A DNA stretch of 64,000 bases from Acidobacteriota bacterium. GTDB lineage: Bacteria > Acidobacteriota > Terriglobia > Acidiferrales > UBA7541. A model generated the notes under the pieces. It saw only the letters and a program-made list of their open reading frames with translations. It did not search any database and was not told where the DNA came from. The stretch is from positions 1 through 64,000 of the forward strand of contig JAJYLB010000004.1 of the NCBI GenBank assembly GCA_021788095.1, read 5' to 3'. This document shows positions 45,299 through 53,235 of the stretch, one piece after another (within the stretch, counting starts at the first letter, position 1; each line of letters starts with the position of its first letter). A program made the translations under genes and the position numbers.

Positions 45299-45982
45299 AT
45301 GAAGACAAGAATTTTGGCATTAGGGCTAGCCGCGGCCCTCGCGGCTCCCGTACTGACGCAAGCCGCTCCCAAGGGAATCACCGGCGAGTACATGGAATTC
45401 CGCAGTGCGGACGTTTATACCGGCCCGTGCTTCGCGAACGGCGAAATGAACGTCGCTGGCAGGAACGCCTTGCTGGCCTGGCACGTACGCGACGGGCAGT
45501 GGAGCGGCGTGCGACTTGCGGGGCTGAGCGTGGTGGCCGTGGTGCGCGCCTCGAACACTCTGGGCGAGCGCTACGGGGACGCGCTGCAGGCGCGCGCCGT
45601 GTTGATCGTGGACCAGCGGGCGACTCCAGCCGAACGCGCCGCGCTCGTGAAATTCGCTCAAGCGCAAGCGCCGGATCTTCTGGCCAAAGTCGTCGCCATC
45701 GAAGCGCAGCCGATACGGTTCCAAGTGGACCGGCAGGATCCCGGCCTCGGCACGCTCGAGGCGGGAAACCTGGTGGAGTTGAAGACGCGTGCGGTGGAGA
45801 TGAAAGACATGTTCTGCCACAACGAGGAGGTCTACTATCCTCCGCTCGCCGCGCACCTCGATCACGCCGTTCCGGCCGTCGAGACGGAAAGCGCCTACAA
45901 AGGCAATCATCTCGACGCCACCTGGAACGATTCCGGCCGGCGCAGCTCCTTTGTCGCGGGGTTTAGGGCGCCGAGCCCATAA
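45299..45982 (+). CDS. DUF1326 domain-containing exported protein
   Basis: A 227-residue protein with a signal peptide (MKTRILALGLAAALAAPVLT, cleavage after QAA). The mature part begins GITGEYMEFRSADVYTGPCF, the DUF1326 signature, and continues through AGRNALLAWHVRDGQWSGVR and AVLIVDQRATPAERAALVKF to an end NHLDATWNDSGRRSSFVAGF. The function is unknown. GAGGGGGG lies 4 bases before ATG 45299. It is followed by a strong terminator and so is probably transcribed alone. Confidence 0.82.
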   Translation: MKTRILALGLAAALAAPVLTQAAPKGITGEYMEFRSADVYTGPCFANGEMNVAGRNALLAWHVRDGQWSGVRLAGLSVVAVVRASNTLGERYGDALQARAVLIVDQRATPAERAALVKFAQAQAPDLLAKVVAIEAQPIRFQVDRQDPGLGTLEAGNLVELKTRAVEMKDMFCHNEEVYYPPLAAHLDHAVPAVETESAYKGNHLDATWNDSGRRSSFVAGFRAPSP

Positions 45983-46024
45983 GCGCAGGCCAGACGGGCT
46001 GCGCCACGAGAAATCGAGGGCGGT

Positions 46025-46059
46025 AAAATAAGCTCGCAGGTGATGCGAGCTTATTTTTT
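46025..46059 (+). terminator. Intrinsic terminator after the DUF1326 gene
   Basis: AAAATAAGCTCGCA and TGCGAGCTTATTTT pair perfectly over 14 bases around a five-base loop, then two more T follow. The stem is partly A/T so the downstream U-tract is built into it. The stem is symmetrical enough to work on either strand, but only the plus strand has a gene ending nearby. Confidence 0.85.
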
Positions 46060-46075
46060 GAGGATAGGGGGCCCG

Positions 46076-46780
46076 ATGAGGACCACAAACGGACTGCAGG
46101 GCTTGGGGCGCGCAGTTGTGCTTGCCGCCGCTCTATTTGGTTTTGCCGCCGGCGCGGCGGCGCAGAGCTATACGGCAACAGCGGTGAGCGAAGCCGCTCC
46201 CACGGATTTGAGCGCGGCCATTCGCGCCACGCTGGGGAGTCAGGCGATAGAGGTGAAGGGGCCGCAGGGCGTGCTGTGCGACATCTGGCTGCGCCAGGAT
46301 ATCCCCGCGGCGGCATCGGCGGGCATGCAACTTGGGGTTGTCTACCCGCAGCTTGCGCCGGGCACTCTGGTGGGCGCCATCCGCTTCCCGGCGGCCGCGA
46401 TCGACTTCCGCAATCAGCAAGTCAAGCCGGGCGTCTATACGCTGCGGTACGAGCTGAGTCCCGTGGATGGGAATCATCAGGGCGTCGCGCCGCAGCGCGA
46501 TTTCCTGTTGTTGTGTCCTTCCTCGACGGATACCACCACCGACACACTCGATTTCAAGCCGCTCGTCGCCCTCAGCAAGCCCACCACCACGCGCAACCAT
46601 CCGTCGGTCTGGAGCCTCATGCCGGCCGATGGCGCTCCCGCGACGCTGCCGGGGGTGGCGGCGCAGGATAGCGACAACGGGACCATTCAGGTGCTCTTCT
46701 TCAACGCCACTCTGGGAGCGGCGGGCGCCAAGCCCACTCCACTCGCGCTGGTGGTTGTGGGGACGTCATCTTCGCAGTGA
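46076..46780 (+). CDS. Exported hypothetical protein
   Basis: A 234-residue protein starting MRTTNGLQGLGRAVVLAAAL with a signal peptide to about residue 29 (GAAAQ). The mature part is beta-rich: VKGPQGVLCDIWLRQDIPAA, QLAPGTLVGAIRFPAAAIDF and KPGVYTLRYELSPVDGNHQG, ending with LALVVVGTSSSQ. The pattern GVYTLRYELxPxDGxHxG resembles uncharacterised exported proteins of Acidobacteria, as recalled. The start is preceded by a GGGGG run 5 bases upstream. It lies right behind the terminator of the DUF1326 gene, so it needs its own promoter. Function unknown. Confidence 0.65.
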   Translation: MRTTNGLQGLGRAVVLAAALFGFAAGAAAQSYTATAVSEAAPTDLSAAIRATLGSQAIEVKGPQGVLCDIWLRQDIPAAASAGMQLGVVYPQLAPGTLVGAIRFPAAAIDFRNQQVKPGVYTLRYELSPVDGNHQGVAPQRDFLLLCPSSTDTTTDTLDFKPLVALSKPTTTRNHPSVWSLMPADGAPATLPGVAAQDSDNGTIQVLFFNATLGAAGAKPTPLALVVVGTSSSQ

Positions 46781-46795
46781 TCGCACAGAAGGCTG

Positions 46796-47335
46796 ATGTT
46801 TACGTGTCCTGCTTGCGAGCAGACCATCAATCAGGCGTCGGAGATCTGTCCCTACTGCGGCGCCGACCTCGCGCCCGCGCCGGTCGCGGGGCGACGCACC
46901 GCGCAGCGAAAGGGCTTGCTGGCGACGCTGGCGGGCGCGCTCGTCTTGGCGGGTGGCGTGTGGGCGATGGTGTGGTTCATCCTGCCGCGGCCGGTGATTC
47001 AACCACGTGCCGCTGCCGAGGCGGGGGCCATTGCCGAAATGAGGCAGGTGCAAGCGGTGCTCGCGAGCTACAAGCTCCGGGAAGGCACCTACCCGAGCAC
47101 GATTGACCAGGTGGCGGGCCAGGCATCGCGCTTCTTTGCGGGCGCGCGCCGCCAGGGCTACTTCCTCGTCTATCAGCCCGGTCCTCAGGGAGCGGGTGGG
47201 AACGTCGTGCGGTTCGTCGTCTTGGGGCGGCCGGAATTCTACGGCTACAGCAATTTCTATCTGGATCAGACCGGTGTCATCCGCTCCACGTCCGACAATC
47301 GGCCTGCAACGAGCGGCGATCCACCGATCCATTAA
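46796..47335 (+). CDS. Zinc-ribbon membrane protein with pilin-like C-terminal domain
   Basis: A 179-residue protein. Residues 4-21 are a zinc ribbon (CPACEQTINQASEICPYC), residues about 38-62 a membrane helix, and the rest a type II secretion GspG/pilin-like head (AIAEMRQVQAVLASYKLREG, TYPSTID and a late YSNFYLDQTGVIRSTSDNRP). In GspG the pattern xxxYxxxxGxYP after the helix marks pseudopilins. Here the order ribbon - helix - head puts the ribbon in the cytosol and the head outside. It starts 16 bases after the previous stop. Function unknown. Confidence 0.65.
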   Translation: MFTCPACEQTINQASEICPYCGADLAPAPVAGRRTAQRKGLLATLAGALVLAGGVWAMVWFILPRPVIQPRAAAEAGAIAEMRQVQAVLASYKLREGTYPSTIDQVAGQASRFFAGARRQGYFLVYQPGPQGAGGNVVRFVVLGRPEFYGYSNFYLDQTGVIRSTSDNRPATSGDPPIH

Positions 47336-47465
47336 GCCTGAATTCCATGACGGGGGAGCAGACGCAGTTAACGCCGCCCGCCTCTTCATGGGAGAATGAG
47401 TGCGCCAGGGGCCGGCACCCAGGCAGGAGGGCAGCTTCGGCCCCGGGCGTGGCGGGGAGGGCGGA
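47336..47465. other. Short gap before the rhamnose locus
   Basis: No gene, terminator or consensus promoter was recognised in these 130 bases. An open frame from 47400 precedes rhaM in phase, but it looks non-coding. Confidence 0.35.
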
Positions 47466-47789
47466 ATGAAACGAATCGGATTCGTCCTGAAAGTAAGGGA
47501 GGATAAGATTCCGGAGTACAAGCGGCATCATCGCGCGGTATGGCCCGAGATGCTCGAGGCTTTGCGGCGCACCGGATGGCGCAACTACTCCCTCTTCATG
47601 AAGGGAGATGGCCTGCTCTTCGGCTATTTCGAGACCCCCGCCGATTTCGCGGCGGCGCTCGCCGGGATGTCCAAGGAGGAAGTGAACGCCCGCTGGCAGC
47701 AATTCATGGCGCCCTTCTTCGAATCGCCGCAAGGGGCGCGGCCCGACGAGATGATGCTGGAACTCGAAGAGGTCTTCCACCTCGACTAG
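47466..47789 (+). CDS. rhaM: L-rhamnose mutarotase
   Basis: A 107-residue cytosolic enzyme interconverting alpha- and beta-L-rhamnose, so the isomerase gets the right anomer. The fold shows MKRIGFVLKVREDKIPEYKR, then HHRAVWPEMLEALRRTGWRN with the conserved His, YSLFMKGDGLLFGYFE, and NARWQQFMAPFFE. GGGGAGGGC precedes ATG 47466. It opens a rhamnose gene set that includes isomerase, aldolase and kinase genes 12-16 kb further on. Confidence 0.92.
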   Translation: MKRIGFVLKVREDKIPEYKRHHRAVWPEMLEALRRTGWRNYSLFMKGDGLLFGYFETPADFAAALAGMSKEEVNARWQQFMAPFFESPQGARPDEMMLELEEVFHLD

Positions 47790-47856
47790 GCCGGGACATC
47801 ACCCGACGCCGGACCCCCCCTTGACACAAGCCATGCGGCTGTGCGAAAGGAGACCC

Positions 47857-49014
47857 ATGGATGCAACCAGGGGGCCAGGTGGGTCTTGCAATCATCGCTA
47901 TATCGTCAAGTCTGTCATGCATGCTTCCGCGGTGCTCGCCACGTTCCATTCGCCTGGAGAGACTCTCGAACTTCGTGAAGTGGTCGCGCGTTCCGGGCTG
48001 AACAAGTGCATGGTCTTCCGGCTCCTCTACACCTTGCACGAATGCGGGCTGGTGGAAAAGGTGGGCGCGAATCAGTACCGCCTGGCCTTTCCTCCCGCTC
48101 GCCAGCGCAAGTTTCGGATCGGTTACGCGGATCAAGACCAGAGTTCCTCGTTTTCCCGGGAGGTTTTCGACGGGCTGGTCCGGGCATGCCAACGGGCGCA
48201 AATCGAGTTGATCATGGTCGACAACCGGCGCGACCCCAAGGCGGCGTTGAAGAATGCGGAGCAACTGATCCGCGAGCACGTCGATTTGGCGGTCGAGTTC
48301 CAGATTGACGAGCGCACGGCGCCGGCCGTGGCTTCCCGGTTTCAAAACGCCGGGATTCCCCTCATCGCCATCGATATCCCCCACCCGGGCGCCGTCTATT
48401 TCGGGGCGGATAACCACTCGGCGGGCTCGATGGGCGGCCGGTGCCTGGGACATTACGCCAAGGAGCAGTGGCAAGGCGCAGCGGACGAAATCCTGCTGCT
48501 CGAAATCTCCCGAGCCGGCCCGCTCATCCGGATGCGGACGGACGGGGTGCTGACCGGAGTGAAGGAAGCGATGCCGGCCGCGCACAAATGCCGGGTCGTA
48601 CGGCTCGATGCCAAGGGGGAGTTCAAGGCCGCCCTCGATTGCGTTCGGAAACACCTGGGAGAGAGCAACGCCAAGCACATCCTCGTCGGCGCCGCCAACG
48701 ATCCTATCGCCTTGGGCGCGCTACGCGCCTTTCAAGAGAGCGGGCGCAGCGCCCATTGCGTGGTGGTGGGTCAGAACGCCGAGCCGGAGGCTCGCGCCGA
48801 AATGCGGCAGCCGGGTACGCGGCTGATTGGTTCCGTGGCGTACTTCCCCGAGCGTTACGGCGATGTGATCGTCCGGCTGGCAACGGACGTTTTGCTGGGG
48901 AAGAACGTGCCGCCGGCAGCCTTCACCACGCATCAACTCATCACTCCTCACAATGTGGATCGCTTGTACCCCAACGACTCCCTATTCGTCCGCGTAGCCC
49001 GCGAGTACACCTGA
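47857..49014 (+). CDS. IclR-type HTH fused to a periplasmic-binding-protein domain, probable rhamnose-locus regulator
   Basis: A 385-residue protein. Residues about 15-85 form an IclR-type winged HTH (KSVMHASAVLATFHSPGETL, ELREVVARSGLNKCMVFRLL). From about 100 on, the protein is a LacI/ribose-binding-like sugar-binding domain (Peripla_BP_4): IELIMVDNRRDPKAALKNAE, IPLIAIDIPHPGAVYFGADN, HILVGAANDPIALGALRAFQ. Classical IclR regulators have a GAF-like effector domain and LacI regulators have a LacI HTH, so this pairing is unusual. No signal peptide is present, which makes it a cytosolic transcription factor. AAGGAG lies 5 bases before ATG 47857. Sensing of a rhamnose-derived sugar is inferred from context. 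Confidence 0.82.
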   Translation: MDATRGPGGSCNHRYIVKSVMHASAVLATFHSPGETLELREVVARSGLNKCMVFRLLYTLHECGLVEKVGANQYRLAFPPARQRKFRIGYADQDQSSSFSREVFDGLVRACQRAQIELIMVDNRRDPKAALKNAEQLIREHVDLAVEFQIDERTAPAVASRFQNAGIPLIAIDIPHPGAVYFGADNHSAGSMGGRCLGHYAKEQWQGAADEILLLEISRAGPLIRMRTDGVLTGVKEAMPAAHKCRVVRLDAKGEFKAALDCVRKHLGESNAKHILVGAANDPIALGALRAFQESGRSAHCVVVGQNAEPEARAEMRQPGTRLIGSVAYFPERYGDVIVRLATDVLLGKNVPPAAFTTHQLITPHNVDRLYPNDSLFVRVAREYT

Positions 49015-49479
49015 GACCGCGTTTTGCTCTTCAACACGCGACGGCCGGCTCCTGCCGCTCAGCGCGCCTTGGCGGAAGGGTTCGGCCGGCCGGAAGTCCT
49101 TGGCGCTCAATCGTCAACTTTTGATGAGGGGCAGCGCGCAGCCGTTTTGCGCCACGAAACAGCGCGGATTCCCCTCGATTCGCTTGACCTCCGAGCGATT
49201 TGGTGTCAAGTCTCAAACCCACAATTCAAACGTTCGGGTCAAACGCGGCGCGACTGCCCGTTGCGATTTCCCACTTTTCGCGCCTGGTCAGGGTCAGAGA
49301 GCAGAGGGCTGAAGGGCAGCTAGTCATCGCCGTCGGGCGGCGAGAGGCTGCAGCGGAGGGCAATCAAGGGGCGGCAGGGCGAGGCATTGCTTATCGGGCT
49401 TTCCACGAACAAGAGGCCAACGAGGGAGAGGCAGGGGCGCAAGCGGATACGTGTTGCCTGCCTCGGGGAGGGACGATTC
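49015..49479. promoter_or_regulatory. Probable control region upstream of the rhamnose-locus receptor
   Basis: No gene is supported in these 465 bases. An inverted repeat CTTGAC (49183-49188) / GTCAAG (49205-49210), centred about 13 bases apart, sits in an A/T-richer stretch and could be an operator or overlap a -35 box. A clear -10 element was not found. It is the likeliest place for the regulator encoded just upstream to act. Confidence 0.35.
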
Positions 49480-52400
49480 ATGCGACAGGGGAAAGCGGCA
49501 TTCTTCGGGGCGGTGTTGGCGTTGGCGAGCGCGGTATTCTTCCCCGGCTCGCTGGTGGCTCAGATAGGCGGGGCGGGCGCCATCCAAGGGACGGTGACCG
49601 ACCCTTCGGGCGGGGTCGTTCCCAATGCGACGGTTGTGGGAACGAACCAAGCGACCAATGTGACGACGACGATCCAGACGACGGACAAGGGCTTTTACGT
49701 CCTGTCGCCCCTGCAGGCGGGCAAATACACGGTTACGGTGAAGCGTAACGGCTTCAAGACCTACACGCAGCAGGATGTGACGGTCAACGCCCTGACGACC
49801 GCGGGGCTCAACATCAAACTGGAAGTCGGAACCGTGACGCAGCAGGTGACGGTCACTTCCGCTCCGCCGCAGTTGAACACGTCGAACGGAACGCTCGGCG
49901 CCACAATCGAGAACAGCGCCTATTCGGCGCTTCCGCTCGCCGTAAGCAATGGGCCGCGCAACCCGCAGGGTTTCGTCACGCTCCTGCCGGGCGTCACCGG
50001 CGCCGGCGGAACGCTTCATGTGAATGGCGGCCAAGGCTATACAGGAACGATCTACATCAACGGCTCGCCCGACGTCTACCAGGAACTTGGGAACGACAAT
50101 CGCGGCTTGACTCTCGGCTTGTCCGTGGATTCGATCAACCAGTTCCAGCTCGACACCAGCGGCACGCCCGCCATGTACGAAGGCCAAGGCGTGCAGAACT
50201 ACGTGACCAAGTCGGGCACGAACCGGTTCCACGGCTCCGCGTGGGAATACCTGCGGAACACGGATTTCGACGCTCGGTGCTTCTTCTGCTCCACGCGGGC
50301 GGTCGAGCATCAGAACGAATTTGGCGGCGATCTGGGCGGCCCGATCGTGCACAACAAGATCTTCTTCTTCGCCGATTACGACGGTTTTCGCGAGCACACA
50401 GGCACGAATCCGCGGTACATCAGCATCCCCACCGCAGCCGAGCGAACAGGCGATTTCAGCGCGCTACTTGGTCCGCAACTCAGCACGTGCACGGTAGGCG
50501 GCGTCAAGAATAAGCCCTGTTATGACGCTTTGGGCCGGCCGATCTATCAGGGCGAGATTTTCGATCCTTCCACCACGCGGACGGTGGGCGGAGCGGAGAT
50601 CCGCAACGGATTTGGATTCGATTCCATCACGGGCCAGCCCATCCCCGGCCAGGCCAACGTCATCCCGAGCGGCGACATATCCGCAATCTCCCAATCCCTC
50701 GCGTCCTATCTGCCCGCCACGGTCAACAACGACGTGGCCAACAACTTTTTGGAGTCGTTCCCCAACCCGCGGACCGACAACGAGCTTACGGCGAGGGGGG
50801 ATTTCATTCTCTCCCAAAGAAACCGCATGTGGGCGGTGATGGACTGGGGCCGGCTGATCTATACCGGCACGCCGGCGAACAACATGCCGCTTCCTTATGC
50901 GGAAGAGCGCCAGGTGACCGAGGAGCCCTGGCTGGGCCAATTGGGCGACACCTTTATCATTTCTCCCACCCTCGTCAATCAGTTGAATTTGAGCTACAAC
51001 CGCATCGCCATTCCCATCACCAACCTGACTGTTGGCGGCCATTACGCGACGAAATCGGGGATTAAGGGTCTGCCTCCGGGCCAGGCCTCCAATGCCTTCC
51101 CTCGGGTGACCTTCGGCGGACCCAATTCCCCGACGAACTGGGGCGGAAACGGGGCCGAGGCGTTCGACGAGTACGACAACGAGTGGGACATCTCAGAGAC
51201 GGCGGAGCTGGTCTACGGCGCCCACAACCTCAGCTTTGGCGCGGACCTCGCCAAGCAGAGCGACATCTTCTTCTCGCCCGATCAAGGGAGTTTCCCCGCG
51301 GTCTTTAGTTTCGGCAACAACCAGACGGCGGGGTTCGACTCGAAGGGGAACCTTCTCACCGCCGTTGGCAACTCCTACGCCAGCTATTTGCTGGGCGACC
51401 TCTCGGGCGGCTCGATCGGTTACAACGCGGCCGCCGAGGTGGATTCGATCAGCTTCCGCTACGGCCCGTTCATCGAGGACGATTGGCGAGTTACGCCGCA
51501 CCTGACCATGAACTTGGGTCTTCGCTGGGACGTTTTCACTCCTTTCGTCGAGCGGTACAACCGCTTCACTTTCATGAGCGCGACCGCGATCAACCCCGTT
51601 GTGGGGATTCCCGGCGTCCTCCAATACGCCGGCTCCGGGAGTTTTGGCTGCGGCTGCAGAACGCCCGTCCAAACGCATTACCACGAATTCGCCCCGCGCT
51701 TCGGCTTTGCTTACCAGTTCATGAAAGATACCGTCCTTCGCGCCTCCTGGGGCATGTTCTACGATCGTGCGGGAGCGCTGGGCGGCGGGATCGATACGCA
51801 GGCGGCAAATCTGGGCGCGCTGGGCTATTCAAATGGCCCGATCATTTCAACTCCGAACAGCTACACGCCAGCCCTCAGCGCCTGGAATGGCGGGACCATT
51901 CCCTCGTTCCAGCAGCCGCCGATCTTCGATAACACGCTGAATACGGGCTACACCACCGCCACGGGGCCGAAAGCTGGCGGGATGACCTATCCCGATCCCC
52001 AGCTTGGCGGCCATCCGGTCGAAACCGAGTCCTACAATTTCGGGATCGAGCGCGCCTTGACTCCTTCCATGGTCCTGGGCGTCTATTATTCCGGCAGCCA
52101 GGGCCATTTCATTCCTACGACCGGGCGCGGCTACTACTTGGATCAAATCCTGCCGAAATATCTTGTCCTGGGAAGCTTGCTCAACGCCACCGCGACCACG
52201 GCAAACATCGCCAAAGCGAACGCCATCCTTGCCAGCAGCGGGATTCCCAACGTGGGATTGCCCTACGCCACTTTCGACGGCAGCATCGGCCAAATGTTGC
52301 GTCCGTTCCCGCAATATAGCGGTGTCGGCGATCCTTATGGTGACGTGGGGAACGAGACGTACAACTCCTTGCAAGTCATGCTGCAACACACGATGTCGCG

Positions 52401-53112
52401 TGGACTGCAGTTCCTCGTGTCCTATACCTTCAGCAAGGATCTGGGGAACGGCGGATCCATCAAGGGTGGAAAAGGCGCGGGGCTTGGCAGCGCCCGCACC
52501 GGCTACAACCTCGACCAGGAGAAATCCATTTGCAATTGCGACGTTCCCCAGGCTTTGGTGGTCAGTGAAGTTTGGCAGCTACCGATTGGTACGGGGCATT
52601 CCCTCTTCAACGGCAATCGGGTGGAGCGCGCCATAGCCAGCGGCTGGGAGGTCTCCGGAATCGAGAGCTACTACAAGGGCGGGCCGTTGGGGGCGTTCGG
52701 CGCCGCCTGCAACCTTCCTTACGCCGGGACCTGCTACGCCGACTACAATCCTTCGTTCAGCGGTGCCGTGCGGATCAATGGCAGTTACGGCAGCGGAACC
52801 GATCCGGCCGCCACGCCGTACCTCGACGTCGGGGCATTCCAGAGCCCCGCTCCCTATACCTTCGGCAACACGCCGCGGAGCGCGGCGTTCGACCTGTGGG
52901 GTCCCGGAAGCCTCAACGAGGACCTCGCGCTGAGGAGGAACTTCAAAATCCACGAGAATTGGACATTGCTGCTCAGTGGCGAGGCGTATAACTCCTTCAA
53001 CCGGGTCAATTTCGGCGGGCCCAATACGAGCATTACTTCGAAGGGCTTCGGCACGGTCGGGTCGGCGGGCGGCGGGAGGATCCTCCAAGTCGTGGCAAGG
53101 CTGAACTTCTGA
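49480..53112 (+). CDS. Oar-like TonB-dependent receptor of the rhamnose locus
   Basis: A 1210-residue outer-membrane protein. The signal peptide is MRQGKAAFFGAVLALASAVF to VAQ. A CarboxypepD_reg domain (VTDPSGGVVPNATVVGTNQA, GKYTVTVKRNGFKTYTQQDV) and a plug (LLPGVTGAGGTLHVNGGQGY, YVTKSGTNRFHGSAWEYLRN) follow, then a long beta-barrel ending RILQVVARLNF with terminal Phe. Residues such as GYTGTIYINGSPDVYQELGN, DFDARCFFCSTRAVEHQNEF and GGPIVHNKIFFFADYDGFRE are typical of the Oar/acidobacterial TBDT group. GGGAGGG lies 8 bases before ATG 49480. It probably imports or binds rhamno-oligosaccharides; substrate assignment is by location only. Confidence 0.85.
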   Translation: MRQGKAAFFGAVLALASAVFFPGSLVAQIGGAGAIQGTVTDPSGGVVPNATVVGTNQATNVTTTIQTTDKGFYVLSPLQAGKYTVTVKRNGFKTYTQQDVTVNALTTAGLNIKLEVGTVTQQVTVTSAPPQLNTSNGTLGATIENSAYSALPLAVSNGPRNPQGFVTLLPGVTGAGGTLHVNGGQGYTGTIYINGSPDVYQELGNDNRGLTLGLSVDSINQFQLDTSGTPAMYEGQGVQNYVTKSGTNRFHGSAWEYLRNTDFDARCFFCSTRAVEHQNEFGGDLGGPIVHNKIFFFADYDGFREHTGTNPRYISIPTAAERTGDFSALLGPQLSTCTVGGVKNKPCYDALGRPIYQGEIFDPSTTRTVGGAEIRNGFGFDSITGQPIPGQANVIPSGDISAISQSLASYLPATVNNDVANNFLESFPNPRTDNELTARGDFILSQRNRMWAVMDWGRLIYTGTPANNMPLPYAEERQVTEEPWLGQLGDTFIISPTLVNQLNLSYNRIAIPITNLTVGGHYATKSGIKGLPPGQASNAFPRVTFGGPNSPTNWGGNGAEAFDEYDNEWDISETAELVYGAHNLSFGADLAKQSDIFFSPDQGSFPAVFSFGNNQTAGFDSKGNLLTAVGNSYASYLLGDLSGGSIGYNAAAEVDSISFRYGPFIEDDWRVTPHLTMNLGLRWDVFTPFVERYNRFTFMSATAINPVVGIPGVLQYAGSGSFGCGCRTPVQTHYHEFAPRFGFAYQFMKDTVLRASWGMFYDRAGALGGGIDTQAANLGALGYSNGPIISTPNSYTPALSAWNGGTIPSFQQPPIFDNTLNTGYTTATGPKAGGMTYPDPQLGGHPVETESYNFGIERALTPSMVLGVYYSGSQGHFIPTTGRGYYLDQILPKYLVLGSLLNATATTANIAKANAILASSGIPNVGLPYATFDGSIGQMLRPFPQYSGVGDPYGDVGNETYNSLQVMLQHTMSRGLQFLVSYTFSKDLGNGGSIKGGKGAGLGSARTGYNLDQEKSICNCDVPQALVVSEVWQLPIGTGHSLFNGNRVERAIASGWEVSGIESYYKGGPLGAFGAACNLPYAGTCYADYNPSFSGAVRINGSYGSGTDPAATPYLDVGAFQSPAPYTFGNTPRSAAFDLWGPGSLNEDLALRRNFKIHENWTLLLSGEAYNSFNRVNFGGPNTSITSKGFGTVGSAGGGRILQVVARLNF

Positions 53113-53235
53113 TCGCGCTCGGGGCGGGTGTTGCGCCAGGGCGCGAGACATGCTGCATTTCCGCGCAAGCTCGGGGCACGGCTCCGGCCGCGAAGACCTT
53201 GGGGATGACCTGCGCGCTCGACGAAGGATGCGTGG

